A stretch of DNA of 64,000 nucleotides from Haloarcula argentinensis DSM 12282 (GCA_000336895.1 AOLX01000025.1:184269-248268), one strand, 5' to 3'; shown: positions 43,319-52,869, numbered from the stretch's first letter. Notes: generated from the letters alone by a model not told the origin. Numbers and translations are program-made.

Positions 43319-43388
43319 CCAGTACGCCACCAATGCCTCGGGGTTGGAAAATCCTGTCGCTCTCGGCCCCGCTCCAGCCGGCTCTGTG

Positions 43389-44009
43389 TTACTCAGCTTC
43401 GTCGCGCACGCTCGGCGGCAAATCGTCGTCGGGCTCCATGTACCGGTCCGGTTCGGGCGGCACCCGCCAGTCGGTCGCGAGTTCGAGCAACTGGACGAGC
43501 ATCCGCGCCGTCGCACCCCAGACAGTGTAGCCGTCGACGTAAAAGAAGTGGAGCCGAATCTCGCCGTAGTGGGGGTGGTCGCGGTGCTCTGACTCGTAGT
43601 TGTCCAGATCAGTCAGCTCCGACACCGGGAGGGTGACTATTTCCGCAACTTCCTCGTCCGAGGGTAGGTAGTCGCGGTCTGGAATCCGCCCGACGAATGG
43701 ACGCACGGAATAGCGCGTGATGGTCCGGATATCGTCCAAGCGACCGACGACATTGACCGCCAGCGGGTCGAGCCCGATCTCTTCGTTTGCTTCCCGAAGT
43801 GCAGTCCGAAGCAAATCATCATCTTCAGGTTCGCGGCCGCCGCCGGGGAACGACATTTGCCCGGGGTGGTCCGACAGGTGGTCGGCACGTTTCGTGAACA
43901 GTATCGCCTCGCCCGCAGGCCGCGTGACGACCGGAGCGATGACAGCCGCCTCCTGTGGCTCATCGTCCACGACGACTGGCTCGTGGGCCGCGACCCGGTC
44001 AAACTGCAT
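43389..44009 (-). CDS. Nudix hydrolase, CoA pyrophosphatase type
   Basis: 206 aa. The segment LFTKRADHLSDHPGQMSFPG (37-56), immediately before the Nudix box, is the CoA-specific motif of the UPF0035/NUDT7-8 group. The Nudix box itself spans 57-79 (GGREPEDDDLLRTALREANEE, REANEEIG with Glu73, Glu76 and Glu77 as metal ligands). It would hydrolyse CoA or oxidised CoA to phosphopantetheine and 3',5'-ADP. It stands 70 bp upstream of the 261-aa gene on the same strand. Confidence 0.9.
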   Translation of the reverse strand: MQFDRVAAHEPVVVDDEPQEAAVIAPVVTRPAGEAILFTKRADHLSDHPGQMSFPGGGREPEDDDLLRTALREANEEIGLDPLAVNVVGRLDDIRTITRYSVRPFVGRIPDRDYLPSDEEVAEIVTLPVSELTDLDNYESEHRDHPHYGEIRLHFFYVDGYTVWGATARMLVQLLELATDWRVPPEPDRYMEPDDDLPPSVRDEAE

Positions 44010-44178
44010 AGCATACTGTAGGTGACCGACCGTCTTAATTCGGGCGGCTCACTCCTTCGAACTAGCCGATTTAATGGTGCAGAATACGGAATGCCGCCCC
44101 TCCCCCATTGAAAACTCGAATCGAAGCCCGTCTGATAAAAACGAACGCTGGTCGCGCTCTGACGTTATCACCTGTCGA

Positions 44179-44649
44179 TCACACGTCGTCGAGTCGATCC
44201 CGGAGACCGTCCATCTCGATGCTCTCCCAGGCTTCGATGTCGTAGCTCACGTCAAGCAGTGTCTCGACGCGGTCCTCGTCGCCGTGCTTGACTGCCATCA
44301 CCGCGTCCTCTCGGAAGCGGGCCTTGACGGCCTCGATAACGGCGTCACGCGCGAGGTCGCGGGCCGGCACGTCCATGATGTGTGGGAGGTCGGCCGCGCC
44401 GTCTGGCAGGGCCGGGAACGCGACCGGGCCGACAACCAGCAGCGTCTCGTCGGTGTCGGCGGCGTGGTCGTCGACGGCAACGAGATGGTACGAGTCGATA
44501 GCGCTGTCGATGGCCGCCGCGACCGCGTCCGGGTCGGCGTCGATGCCCTGCTTGAAGGCGAGTTCGCCGCAGGCGTCGAGGAGCTCCGCTCTGGTGAGCG
44601 AGCCGAAGAGGTCGACGACGCCAGCCAGCTCGTCCGGTTGCAGGTCCAT
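44179..44649 (-). CDS. Uncharacterised haloarchaeal acidic protein
   Basis: 156 aa, acidic and mainly helical. The first 50 residues (PDELAGVVDLFGSLTRAELLDACGEL) resemble a small helical DNA-binding or scaffold module; the middle has a beta pair (YHLVAVDDHAAD, ETLLVVGPVAFPALPDGA), and the end is a long helix (RDAVIEAVKARFREDAVMAV). No catalytic motif is visible. Codon use is that of a normal core gene. It is 32 bp upstream of the MFS gene's end, and they may not be co-transcribed. Confidence 0.65.
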   Translation of the reverse strand: MDLQPDELAGVVDLFGSLTRAELLDACGELAFKQGIDADPDAVAAAIDSAIDSYHLVAVDDHAADTDETLLVVGPVAFPALPDGAADLPHIMDVPARDLARDAVIEAVKARFREDAVMAVKHGDEDRVETLLDVSYDIEAWESIEMDGLRDRLDDV

Positions 44650-44681
44650 ACAGGTGACGCGGCACCGAGCGGCTTCAGCCT

Positions 44682-45854
44682 TTAGGCTCGGGCGGCGCTC
44701 GGCAGCCGGCCGTTGCGGTGCAGCGACACCATTGCGACGAGGACGACAAGTAACGCGATTCCCATGCCGCGAAGCAGCGTCGGAAACGTGACGCCGGCGT
44801 CGAGCAGCCGTCCGACGATCGCGCTTCCGGGAGCCTGCATCACCATCATGCCCGCGCCGTAGGTGGCGTAGGCGCTCGCGCGGTGGCGGTCCGGGAGCGA
44901 GCCGAGCAGGTACGCGTCCACCGCCGGGAAGATACTGTGGATGACGTAGCCGACGACGACGCTGAACGCGGACAGCGACCAGAACCCAGTCAGCGACGGC
45001 AACACCAGCACACAGCCGGTAAACGCCGCAAGCATCGTCAGGAGGTACGGAATCGACGGCAGCCGATCGGCCAGACGGCCGCTAACGTAGAAGGCCGGCA
45101 CCCCGGCGCCGAACGCGAGCAACAGGAGCGTCCGTCCCCGTTCGGGCGTGAGGCCGACGCTCGTGGCGTAGGTGACGTAGAAATTGAACAGTCCGTTCCA
45201 GACCAGTCCCGCGACGCCGATGGTAGCGACGCTGGTGACGATGATGTGCCACTGGGCACGCGCCGCACCGAGGAGGTCGCGGTCGTCGCTCCCGGCGTCA
45301 GGGAGTCGAGAGCGTCTCGCGACGATAGTGAAAGCGACGGTTACCAGTCCCGCGGCGACGGCGATCCCCTGTAGCGCGGTTCGCCACGTGCCAACGACAA
45401 GGACGAACGATATCAGCGCCGGCGCGCCGACAGCGGCGAGCTGGGCGGCGACGCCGTGTTGCCCGAGCGCGCGGCCGGGTCGGTCCGGAAACAGCTCGCT
45501 GACCAGCGTGTTCGCCGCGGTCAGGTAGACACCGCTTGCAAGCCCCATGCTAAATGCGCCGACGAGCAACAGCGTCGGGTCGAACGCGAGCGCGGTGAAC
45601 GTCGTCCCGAGAGTCAACACGACACCGGAGCCGAAGATGACCTTCGCCCGCGATATCCGGGTCAGCAGGACGCCGGTGGGCAGCCGCGGGAGGGCACTCC
45701 CGGCCCAGGCCATCGTCGCGAGCAGTCCGAGTGTCGCATCAGAGGCGCCCGTCGTCGCCCGAATCGGCTCAATAAGCGGTGCAAAGACGACTCTGCCGAG
45801 GTTGATGCAGAACACCATCCCAAGCAGCGAGCCAAAGATGCGGCGACGTGACAC
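44682..45854 (-). CDS. MFS transporter
   Basis: 390 aa from a GTG at 45854 (VSRRRIFGSLLGMVFCINLGR); the longer open frame upstream is basic and unlikely, and an ATG at 45818 would cut the first helix. About twelve hydrophobic helices are visible, with the MFS loop-2/3 motif GVLLTRISRAKVIFGSGVVL after helix 2 and its partial repeat SGRLADRLPSIPYLLTM in the second half. Substrate unknown; drug or sugar efflux is typical for this branch. It is divergent from the zinc-ribbon micro-gene at 45938, with 83 bp between them for both promoters. Confidence 0.85.
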   Translation of the reverse strand: MSRRRIFGSLLGMVFCINLGRVVFAPLIEPIRATTGASDATLGLLATMAWAGSALPRLPTGVLLTRISRAKVIFGSGVVLTLGTTFTALAFDPTLLLVGAFSMGLASGVYLTAANTLVSELFPDRPGRALGQHGVAAQLAAVGAPALISFVLVVGTWRTALQGIAVAAGLVTVAFTIVARRSRLPDAGSDDRDLLGAARAQWHIIVTSVATIGVAGLVWNGLFNFYVTYATSVGLTPERGRTLLLLAFGAGVPAFYVSGRLADRLPSIPYLLTMLAAFTGCVLVLPSLTGFWSLSAFSVVVGYVIHSIFPAVDAYLLGSLPDRHRASAYATYGAGMMVMQAPGSAIVGRLLDAGVTFPTLLRGMGIALLVVLVAMVSLHRNGRLPSAARA

Positions 45855-45937
45855 GACCGGCGATAGATCGGAAAACCTGAACAACGTTCCGGAACGCCGC
45901 CACGGGGTTTTTACACGCGGGTAGCACACTGGCAGGT

Positions 45938-46108
45938 ATGGACTCAGTGAGGAAGGCCCTCCGAGCCGGCGATGTCGAGAAGGACAACTACGGACGGCTC
46001 TCCTGTACCAGTTGTGACGAGCCACTTGCGACGGAGAACGACCCGGACGAGGTCGGGAAAGTGCGTGTCTGCCCCGAGTGCGACGGCAAGTGGAAGGAAC
46101 TCAGCTAG
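45938..46108 (+). CDS. Small zinc-ribbon protein, 56 aa
   Basis: The frame starts at ATG 45938 and ends TAG 46108. The product begins MDSVRKALRAGDVEKDNYGR and carries two Cys knuckles, LSCTSCDEP and VRVCPECDGKW, a compact zinc ribbon, and ends WKELS. It belongs to the numerous one-domain zinc proteins of haloarchaea. It is too small to show more; a role in regulation or RNA binding is possible. Its stop directly abuts the stop of the convergent aldo/keto reductase gene. Confidence 0.8.
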   Translation: MDSVRKALRAGDVEKDNYGRLSCTSCDEPLATENDPDEVGKVRVCPECDGKWKELS

Positions 46109-47194
46109 CTATTCGAAGACGGCGTCGAACGCATCAGCACCGAGCGGTTCGTATCGGCCCGCATCGACGTTTTCCTGGGCGTGTTCGACCGACCCCGTGC
46201 CGACCAGCGAGCAGGTCACGCCCGGCGCACTGCGCGCGAAATTAATGGCGCGCTGTGCGCTCGTTTCGCCCGAGAGCTTCGCCGCTACGTCATCCGGGAC
46301 TTCCGCGGCTAGCTGTCCTTGCATGATGGATGCGCTGGTGAACACGTCTAGCCCGGCCTCGTGAGCGAACCACAGCGCCGACTGTGGCCCCTCCGCGCCG
46401 TCGTGAGACTCGACAGTGAACGCGTCAGCCATCGCGACGTTGAACGGCAACTGAATCGCGCGGAGATGCGTCGCCGCGTTCCCAACCGTCTCCGCGGCGG
46501 CGCGTGCACGCTCAACGATTTCCGGAAGTGAGAGGTAGCTGTCGTGGTCGGCGGCCACGCGGAACGCCTCCCACGTCGCAACGCCGTAGTGCTTGATATC
46601 GCCGGCCGCCGCCCGCTCCTCCAACTGTTCGAAAGTCGCCTCTAGCTGGTCGTACACCGCCTCAGGCGAGTTCGTTTTCAGTTGCGTCTCCGGATTGTGG
46701 ACGTAGTAGAGGTCGATGGTATCCAGCCCGAGATTCGTCAGCGACCGGTCGACCTGATCGTCGATGTAGTCGGGCGCAATGCAGTGCTGGCCGGCAACGA
46801 GGTCGTCGCGGTCGACGAGGCCGGTGTCGAGGTACTCCGACCGGACGAACGCGCCGGGATCAGCCGGTCGGTCCCCGTCGAACGGGACAAACCCGCCTTT
46901 CGTCGCAACTGCGATTGCTTCACGGTCCACGTCGGCGTCTGCGACGGCGTCGCCGACGACGCGCTCGGAGCGCTGATGGCGGTAGTTTATCGCCGTATCG
47001 ACGACGTTGATGCCGGATTCGAGCGCCGTGACGATGGCGTCGTGATAGCTTGCGTCCCGCTCGTCGGTCGGGTCGCCCAGATACGTGCCGATGCCGATAC
47101 TGGAGACGACGCCGTCGCCGAATCGACGGTAGAACGTGCGCGCGAACTCGTCGTGGTCGTCCCGGTATGCCCAGGTCGCCTCCCGTGTGGCCAT
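46109..47194 (-). CDS. Aldo/keto reductase family protein
   Basis: 361 aa from the ATG at 47194 (MATREATWAYRDDHDEFART). The barrel motifs are visible: GIGTYLGDP near the start, INVVDTAINYRHQRSERVVG with the catalytic Asp and Tyr, the Lys in IAVATKGGFVPF, and the His of DLYYVHNPETQL. NAD(P)-binding ends (GVTCSLVGTGSVEHAQENV) close the barrel. It reduces an aldehyde or ketone; substrate not identifiable. Archaeal versions are often longer than the bacterial ones, as here. Confidence 0.92.
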   Translation of the reverse strand: MATREATWAYRDDHDEFARTFYRRFGDGVVSSIGIGTYLGDPTDERDASYHDAIVTALESGINVVDTAINYRHQRSERVVGDAVADADVDREAIAVATKGGFVPFDGDRPADPGAFVRSEYLDTGLVDRDDLVAGQHCIAPDYIDDQVDRSLTNLGLDTIDLYYVHNPETQLKTNSPEAVYDQLEATFEQLEERAAAGDIKHYGVATWEAFRVAADHDSYLSLPEIVERARAAAETVGNAATHLRAIQLPFNVAMADAFTVESHDGAEGPQSALWFAHEAGLDVFTSASIMQGQLAAEVPDDVAAKLSGETSAQRAINFARSAPGVTCSLVGTGSVEHAQENVDAGRYEPLGADAFDAVFE

Positions 47195-47266
47195 ACCGGC
47201 CGTTAGTCGGGCAGTGACAAAAGGACAGAGATTCACTGGAATCGACGAGGGCGTTCCAGTCGCTCG

Positions 47267-48451
47267 CTACAGCTCGCCACTCATGGCGTCGAACACCCGC
47301 TCACGGAAGTCCTCCCGGGAGACGCCGTTGCTGGGGCCGAGGCCGGCCATGTGTTCGACCGGGACCTTGCCACCGCCCATTCGCGCGTGGCCGCCACCCT
47401 CTGCCATCGGGATGTCGTCGACGACGGCCTCTATCGCCCGCCCGATGTGGACGCGGTCGTCCCGCGAGCGCCCGGCGATACGCATGGTGCCCTCCTTCTC
47501 GCCCACGACGACGACCGCGGAGACACCCTCTAACGTCTCAAGTTCGTCTGCTGCCTGTGGAATCGCGTCCGTGTTCGACACCTCGCCCACATCGCTGAAC
47601 GCGTAGGGCGCTCGCACCTCTCGTTTCCCGATAGCCCGGGATTTCACGTCGAGCACTTCCGCGTCGACCTGGGGGTTCGCGATCCGGTTGAGCAGGTCGC
47701 TATCCATCCCATCGTAGAGGTACGCGGCAGCCGCGAAGTCCTCGGACTTACACCCGTTCGTCAGCGACCGGGTGTCCGACTGGATACCGTACATCAGCCC
47801 CGTTGCCAGTGCACAGGGAACGGTTTCTGCCGGTGCCGCGTCGATATCGATACCCCCGTTCCCCTGTGTGTCGCTGAACTCGAATTCTAACTGATTGAAG
47901 TAACTCGCGAAGATGGTCGCACAGGCCCCGTAATCGGACCGGATGTCGGTGAACTCATCCCCGCTGCCGTTGCCGGGATGGTGGTCGATGACGGCGACTG
48001 GCTCGACCTCCTCGGCACCGGGGAAGCCGCGTGCCGTGTTGTGGTCGACGAGGACGACCGCCTCGCCGTCGATGTCTTCGACAGTTTCGATATGGTCGAA
48101 ATCCAGATCCAGCACTGTTTGGAAGGCCCGGTTTTCCGGGCGGCGTATCTCTCCGGGGTACAGCAGCGACGCCGACGTATCGGTGCCGGCGACGAGTTGG
48201 TTGACGGCCAGGGCAGAGGCCATCGCGTCCGGGTCCGGGTTTGGGTGCATCAACACCGCGATCCGGTCGTAGCCGGTCAGCGTCCGACGCAGTCGCTCGC
48301 CGGGCGTTCGGCTGAGATACCGACGCAGCCAGACGCCAGCACCGAGAAGGACGAGGAGGGCCACAGCGACACCAGCGATCAACAAGGGATTCTCGCTAGC
48401 GAACGCCGCGGCGGCGTCGATCTGGAGTCCGCCGGCGGCAACGCGTGTCAT
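47267..48451 (-). CDS. Membrane-anchored DHH/DHHA1 phosphoesterase
   Basis: 394 aa. A hydrophobic N-terminal helix (LLIAGVAVALLVLLGAGVWL, 23-42) anchors the protein. The DHH domain shows VLMHPNPDPDAMASAL (67-82) with metal-binding Asp residues, VLVDHNTA, and the name-giving IDHH at Asp156-His157-His158; the DHHA1 domain ends in GGGHARMGGGKV near 358. The fold is that of NrnA/GdpP-type enzymes that cleave nano-RNA, pAp or cyclic dinucleotides. Membrane anchoring is like GdpP, so c-di-AMP hydrolysis is a reasonable guess; haloarchaea make c-di-AMP. PAS and GGDEF domains are absent. Confidence 0.85.
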   Translation of the reverse strand: MTRVAAGGLQIDAAAAFASENPLLIAGVAVALLVLLGAGVWLRRYLSRTPGERLRRTLTGYDRIAVLMHPNPDPDAMASALAVNQLVAGTDTSASLLYPGEIRRPENRAFQTVLDLDFDHIETVEDIDGEAVVLVDHNTARGFPGAEEVEPVAVIDHHPGNGSGDEFTDIRSDYGACATIFASYFNQLEFEFSDTQGNGGIDIDAAPAETVPCALATGLMYGIQSDTRSLTNGCKSEDFAAAAYLYDGMDSDLLNRIANPQVDAEVLDVKSRAIGKREVRAPYAFSDVGEVSNTDAIPQAADELETLEGVSAVVVVGEKEGTMRIAGRSRDDRVHIGRAIEAVVDDIPMAEGGGHARMGGGKVPVEHMAGLGPSNGVSREDFRERVFDAMSGEL

Positions 48452-48500
48452 ACCACGCAGTTCGCCAGCCTATCAGTAATAAAGTTCGCCCCTTATACAG

Positions 48501-49391
48501 CTAATTTTGCCGGTATTCTCGGACGGCGTCGCGGTACCCCTCCCGGAACGTCGGGTACTCGAATGTATACCCGAGTTCCTGGAGCCGCCCGTTCGAGCAT
48601 CGCTTGCTCGTCTGAATACGGCGCTTTGCGGTCTCTGAGAGGCTATCGTCGGCGAGTCGTTCATCGGTGGTCTGTTTCGGCGGGAACGGGACCTCACACT
48701 GTTCGGCCAGCCAGTCGGCAAAGGCCCACTTCTCGACGGGTTCATCGTCGACGACCAGCACGACTCCGTCACGGTGGTCCTCGGTCAGCAGATGACGCAC
48801 GGCCCCGGCCGCGTCGGCCCGGTGGACCATGTTCAGGTAGCCGGCCGTCACCGGCCCCTCCAGATACCGCTCCAGTCGGTAGCGGTCCGGGCCGTACAGG
48901 CCGGCAAAGCGAGCAACTGCACCGTGGCCGCCGTGTTCTGTGGGACGCTCGCGGGCGACCCGCTCCGCTTCGGCCAGCACTTCTGTCTTCTCTGTCTGAG
49001 GGTCCAGCGGCGTCTCCTCGTCGACCCACGCGCCGTCGTGGTCGCCGTACACGCCGGTGCTGGAGGTGTACACTAGCCGCTCGGGCGGGTCCGCCCGTGA
49101 CCAGAAGTGGTCGATAGCTGTCCGGAGCCCCTCGACGTACACCTCGCGGGCGGCCTCGGCTCCTCGCCCGCCGGAGCTCGCTGCAAAAACGAGCCAGTCA
49201 GCGTCCGGCACCGCCGACAGCGACTCGGGGTCGGTTACGTCGGCTTGGACCGCCTCGAAGCCGGCGTCCTCGATAGCCGCGATGCCACTGTCGGAGCGGC
49301 GAACGCCCACGACCTCGTGGTCGTCGTGCAACTGCCGCCCGAGTTCGAGGCCGACGTAGCCACAGCCCAGAATGGCGACGCGCTCCGTCAC
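48501..49391 (-). CDS. Atypical SDR / NAD(P)-dependent epimerase-like protein
   Basis: 296 aa. Rossmann start VAILGCGYVGLELGRQLHDD (5-24), strand-two basic residues VVGVRRSD (NADP preference), VYTSSTGVYGDHDG with the catalytic Ser/Thr and Tyr region, but the usual Tyr-x3-Lys is not obvious. This is the pattern of atypical SDR5 proteins (YeeZ-like). The start is GTG, overlapping the stop of the upstream 144-aa gene by 4 bp (GTGA), so the pair is coupled. Substrate unknown. Confidence 0.82.
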   Translation of the reverse strand: MTERVAILGCGYVGLELGRQLHDDHEVVGVRRSDSGIAAIEDAGFEAVQADVTDPESLSAVPDADWLVFAASSGGRGAEAAREVYVEGLRTAIDHFWSRADPPERLVYTSSTGVYGDHDGAWVDEETPLDPQTEKTEVLAEAERVARERPTEHGGHGAVARFAGLYGPDRYRLERYLEGPVTAGYLNMVHRADAAGAVRHLLTEDHRDGVVLVVDDEPVEKWAFADWLAEQCEVPFPPKQTTDERLADDSLSETAKRRIQTSKRCSNGRLQELGYTFEYPTFREGYRDAVREYRQN

Positions 49392-49822
49392 CGCTTTTCC
49401 CCCTCGATGTAGCTGTGCAGGAGGGCGTACTCGGCCAGCGTCACTGGATATCTGCCCTCGATTTTCTGCTGGATTTCCTTTGGCTCCAGTTCGTCGTCGA
49501 TGCCAGAGGCCAGCGATTCTACGTCCATCACAGCCGTCGTCATCCCCATCAGGAGGATGTCCTGCGCTTCGGCCTGCAGTGCGTCAGCGTCCGGTCGGTT
49601 CGGTCCGGTCGCCAGTACGGCGACCGCCTCGTCGAGCGTCCGGTCAGCGATATCGCCGTCGGCGAACGCTGTCACCGTCGCTTGGTCGAGACCGGTCTCG
49701 GCGACGATCTCCTCGACGCCGACGGTCTCAACTGTCTCGGTCAGCACGGTGCCGTAGGCCGCCAGTAACTCCTCGTGGGACTGCTCGCCCGCATCCGGAA
49801 ACTCGCCTCGAAGCATGGGCAT
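49388..49822 (-). CDS. Uncharacterised haloarchaeal helical protein
   Basis: 144 aa from the ATG at 49822 (MPMLRGEFPDAGEQSHEELLA); a second ATG six bases on is equally possible. The protein is acidic and helical, with an HTH-like stretch (IVAETGLDQATVTAFADGDIADRTLDEAVAVLA, in parts) in the middle and a C-terminal helix (LAEYALLHSYIEGEKR). It overlaps the SDR-like gene downstream and lies 44 bp downstream of the large secreted protein that ends the pilus-like operon, so it may be the operon's last member. Its role is unknown. Confidence 0.65.
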   Translation of the reverse strand: MPMLRGEFPDAGEQSHEELLAAYGTVLTETVETVGVEEIVAETGLDQATVTAFADGDIADRTLDEAVAVLATGPNRPDADALQAEAQDILLMGMTTAVMDVESLASGIDDELEPKEIQQKIEGRYPVTLAEYALLHSYIEGEKR

Positions 49823-49866
49823 CGGTATGGCCCCGGGGTATTTTACTTCGGTTATGCGGTCCGAGG

Positions 49867-52800
49867 TCAGGAGCCTGCGTCCGGCCACCCACTGGATTCC
49901 TCCACGGCATTACCGCCCTTATCACCGACTCCGCGCGGTTTGGGTGGCACGACGACGACAACGCCAGTATCGGCCCGGAACGAGATGCGGTCAGCGGTAC
50001 CCAATTGCTCGCCTGTTCCATCGTCGTCAACGTCGAGCGTAACATTGTGTCCGTCACGCGCATAGGTGGTCTGTGCGCCGGGCTCGCTCGGCGGCCCGTG
50101 ACTCGCAGAGACGGCGAACCGTGCGTACTCGCCCTCGACGGTCACCCACCAGATGTTCGCTGTCGCGTACCAGGGAGTAGCCGGTGGTGCCAGCGGGAGG
50201 CCTGCCGGGAGCCTGTCCGTCCCGAGCCGCTTCGTCGCGACCTGTTGGGCCTTCTGTTCGCCGGCACTTGCTAGGGCGCTGCTCAGTTCGTCTTTCGCAA
50301 CGGACCGCACCGCCGAGGCCGTCCCGTTCGTCGAACCCAGCGCCGGTCTGGTTGCCGGTGTATCGACCGAAAGCAGTTGCAGGCGGAGGCGGTCACGTTC
50401 GACCCGCGTGAGGTTCAGTCGGGCACCGGCGACACGGGCGACCCGTTCCTGAGCGGAGCCGTTGGTCAGGGCCAACGCCCGGGCCGCCGATGTTTCCCAC
50501 GGCGACATCGCTTCAGTGACAATGGCCTTGCTCTCGTCCTGTTCAGCCTCGGTGTGCTGGGAGACTGCCAGCCAGAGAGTCGTCGTCATCTCCCTGTTGG
50601 CCGCCTCGACCTCCCGCTGGAGTGCATCGCGTTCTGAAGCGAGCGTGGTGTTCGACTCCGCTTCGAGGGTCTCGTTCGCGGCCGCGAGTGTGTTCGCTGC
50701 CGTTGCGAGGCGTACCCTGTCGGCACTCTCGAACGTACCGCCAACGACGGCGTCAGCGGCGTCGCCATAGGGGACTGTGAACACGTTCGCGTTCCGCGCC
50801 ACCAGCGGATGCTCGCTCCCATCCAGCGCGCGATACCGACTCTCGTTTAGCTCGGCCAGCGTCAGATACGGCGTCTGCGCATCGACCCGTGTTCTGACGG
50901 GGCCGGCCGGACCGACCGGCACCGGACGCGAGCGCGGAACGGGCGTCTCCCGCGCCGTTAACCCTTTGCGGAGGGCGCGCAACGACCCGTCGGTATGTTC
51001 CGATAGCTGTGTATCGACTCGCTCTCGGTTGCTGTCACGCGCTGTGGCCTGCCTATTCAACTCCGCAGACACCGCATTCAAATAAGTCAGCCGGGCCGCG
51101 ACGCGTGCCTTCTGTGCCGCGCTATCGTAGGTGTCCGGCACGGCCGCAAGGGTTGCACGGCGTTTCGCGACCCGTTCTCGGAGTTCCTGCGGGGGATTCG
51201 TTTCGAAGGTCCCGACGCGTCCGCGCTCGACGGTGACGGTCGTGTTGCGGACTGACGCCCGTAGACTCATCAGGTCCCGATACACCCAGTCGTGCAGTTC
51301 TGGCGGTCGGTCGGCCGTCACCGTCGCCTCCGTCCGGCTGAGGCTATCGTCGACGACTCGCTCAGCGGTCTCGTCTCGCCCCCCGGCGTGGCCGACGAGC
51401 GTGTCCATCGCTTTCGGTTCCACATCGGCGAGGTTCGACCCGTTCAGCGGACTCGGGCTGGCGTCGTGCGCGGTCCGAATCGAGCGGTTCGGTGCCGGTG
51501 AACGACCGTGATGGCGGCCGACGACGGCGACGGTCACGCGATAGCGCGCGGTGCTTGACGCCGTCGTGCGCCGACGCACCGACCCGTTCTGCCAGACGGC
51601 AGTCCGCGTGTACTGGCGCTCGACAGTCCGGCTGAACGTCTCCAAGGTATGCCAGCCGTCCGGCGTTACGACGCGACCGCTGGCGTTCCCAACTGCCTCC
51701 GTAGCGGTGGTCGTCCGGTCGGCGACCAGTGTCCACCCGGTGCCCGGCGTCGGCGGCGTCCCCGGCGGCCCCCCGCCAAGCTGATGCCTGTCGGTTTCCA
51801 GCGCTATCTCGACCGTGTATGCGGCTTCGAGCGTCTCGTTGAGCGCTGATGGCTCGGTGACTGACCGGAACGCGGTGTCGGCTGTCTCGTTGACGCCCAC
51901 GGTCATCGAATCGGACGGACTCGGACCGGCCGTGGACTTCGGACGCGGCGGCGTTTCACTGACCGGCTTGTACTGGGCCTGGTCGAGTACCTCCGTTGAG
52001 TACGCTGTCCCCTGGCTCCCCCGAATCAGGTCCTCGATTCCCGTCATCGCTGTCGCCTCGGTCAGCGCACGGCGGCCGGCTGGGTCGCTCCGCCCGAAGG
52101 TCGACCGCTGGACGCCGAGCAATGCACCGTTCGTCGCCAGCGAGACGTGCCGGTTCGCGACGACATTTTCGATGCCAGCGCCGCCGTATTGTGCGTAGCC
52201 TCTCGCCCACGCTATCGGGTACAGCCGGGCTGTCATCCGCCGGCTCAGCCCCGGATTGTCCAGACCGTTGTTCAGACGCGTCTGGTAGGTCGACACTTGA
52301 TCGTGGAGCATGAGCGCCTGTGTCGGGACAACGACAGTCGGCGAAACGCGCCGGGTCGAGACCACCGCTCCGTTGCGCCGGACCGTCAGAGTGACATTCT
52401 CGACTGTGGCCCGCATCGCGGTTTTGTTCGGCCCAGCGCGCTCGACCGAGACGCGGTGTTTCGCCGCCCGGAGGTCGCTTACGTTAGAAACCGCTGGCAG
52501 GCTGGCGGTCACAGTCACGTCACCGCTTCGGCCGGAGACGCGCTCCAGCCGGTCGGCGATCCGGAGATAGGCACGGATTCTGAGTGAATCCCGGAACGCC
52601 GTCGAGTCGTTCAGGACCCGGCCAGTCGCTGTGTCGGCCGGCGTGACGACCGGATTCGCCGCTGCCTGCTGGCCAGCCGTCGAGACGCCGTCCCGCACGG
52701 CGATCTGTGTCTCCGCCGTGGCCTGATTCAGCGCCCGTTCGACCGCCGTCTCGCTCGGAGCCGGTTTGGTGACGAACGTCGGGGCTAGCGTGAGACTGCT

Positions 52801-52869
52801 CACCAGCAGGAGAACGCCGAGCAACGCGAAGGGGACTCGGCCACGGGTGTCGTCCCTCACGGCGACCAC
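49867..52869 (-). CDS. Large membrane-anchored extracellular protein of pilus-like operon
   Basis: 1000 aa, start codon GTG at 52869. A single N-terminal helix (FALLGVLLLVSSLTLAPTFV, 14-33) is preceded by positive residues, so the bulk is predicted outside the cell. The exterior is rich in Thr, Val, Arg and Ala with helical segments; many NxS/T sequons are present (for example NST, NVT, NET), fitting N-glycosylation. No enzymatic motif was found. A second hydrophobic stretch is not evident. It overlaps the upstream 290-aa gene by 13 bp and closes a run of overlapping genes with a secretion ATPase, suggesting a giant minor pilin-like or tip/adhesin subunit. The family is haloarchaeal as far as I know. 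Confidence 0.75.
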   Translation of the reverse strand: MVAVRDDTRGRVPFALLGVLLLVSSLTLAPTFVTKPAPSETAVERALNQATAETQIAVRDGVSTAGQQAAANPVVTPADTATGRVLNDSTAFRDSLRIRAYLRIADRLERVSGRSGDVTVTASLPAVSNVSDLRAAKHRVSVERAGPNKTAMRATVENVTLTVRRNGAVVSTRRVSPTVVVPTQALMLHDQVSTYQTRLNNGLDNPGLSRRMTARLYPIAWARGYAQYGGAGIENVVANRHVSLATNGALLGVQRSTFGRSDPAGRRALTEATAMTGIEDLIRGSQGTAYSTEVLDQAQYKPVSETPPRPKSTAGPSPSDSMTVGVNETADTAFRSVTEPSALNETLEAAYTVEIALETDRHQLGGGPPGTPPTPGTGWTLVADRTTTATEAVGNASGRVVTPDGWHTLETFSRTVERQYTRTAVWQNGSVRRRTTASSTARYRVTVAVVGRHHGRSPAPNRSIRTAHDASPSPLNGSNLADVEPKAMDTLVGHAGGRDETAERVVDDSLSRTEATVTADRPPELHDWVYRDLMSLRASVRNTTVTVERGRVGTFETNPPQELRERVAKRRATLAAVPDTYDSAAQKARVAARLTYLNAVSAELNRQATARDSNRERVDTQLSEHTDGSLRALRKGLTARETPVPRSRPVPVGPAGPVRTRVDAQTPYLTLAELNESRYRALDGSEHPLVARNANVFTVPYGDAADAVVGGTFESADRVRLATAANTLAAANETLEAESNTTLASERDALQREVEAANREMTTTLWLAVSQHTEAEQDESKAIVTEAMSPWETSAARALALTNGSAQERVARVAGARLNLTRVERDRLRLQLLSVDTPATRPALGSTNGTASAVRSVAKDELSSALASAGEQKAQQVATKRLGTDRLPAGLPLAPPATPWYATANIWWVTVEGEYARFAVSASHGPPSEPGAQTTYARDGHNVTLDVDDDGTGEQLGTADRISFRADTGVVVVVPPKPRGVGDKGGNAVEESSGWPDAGS

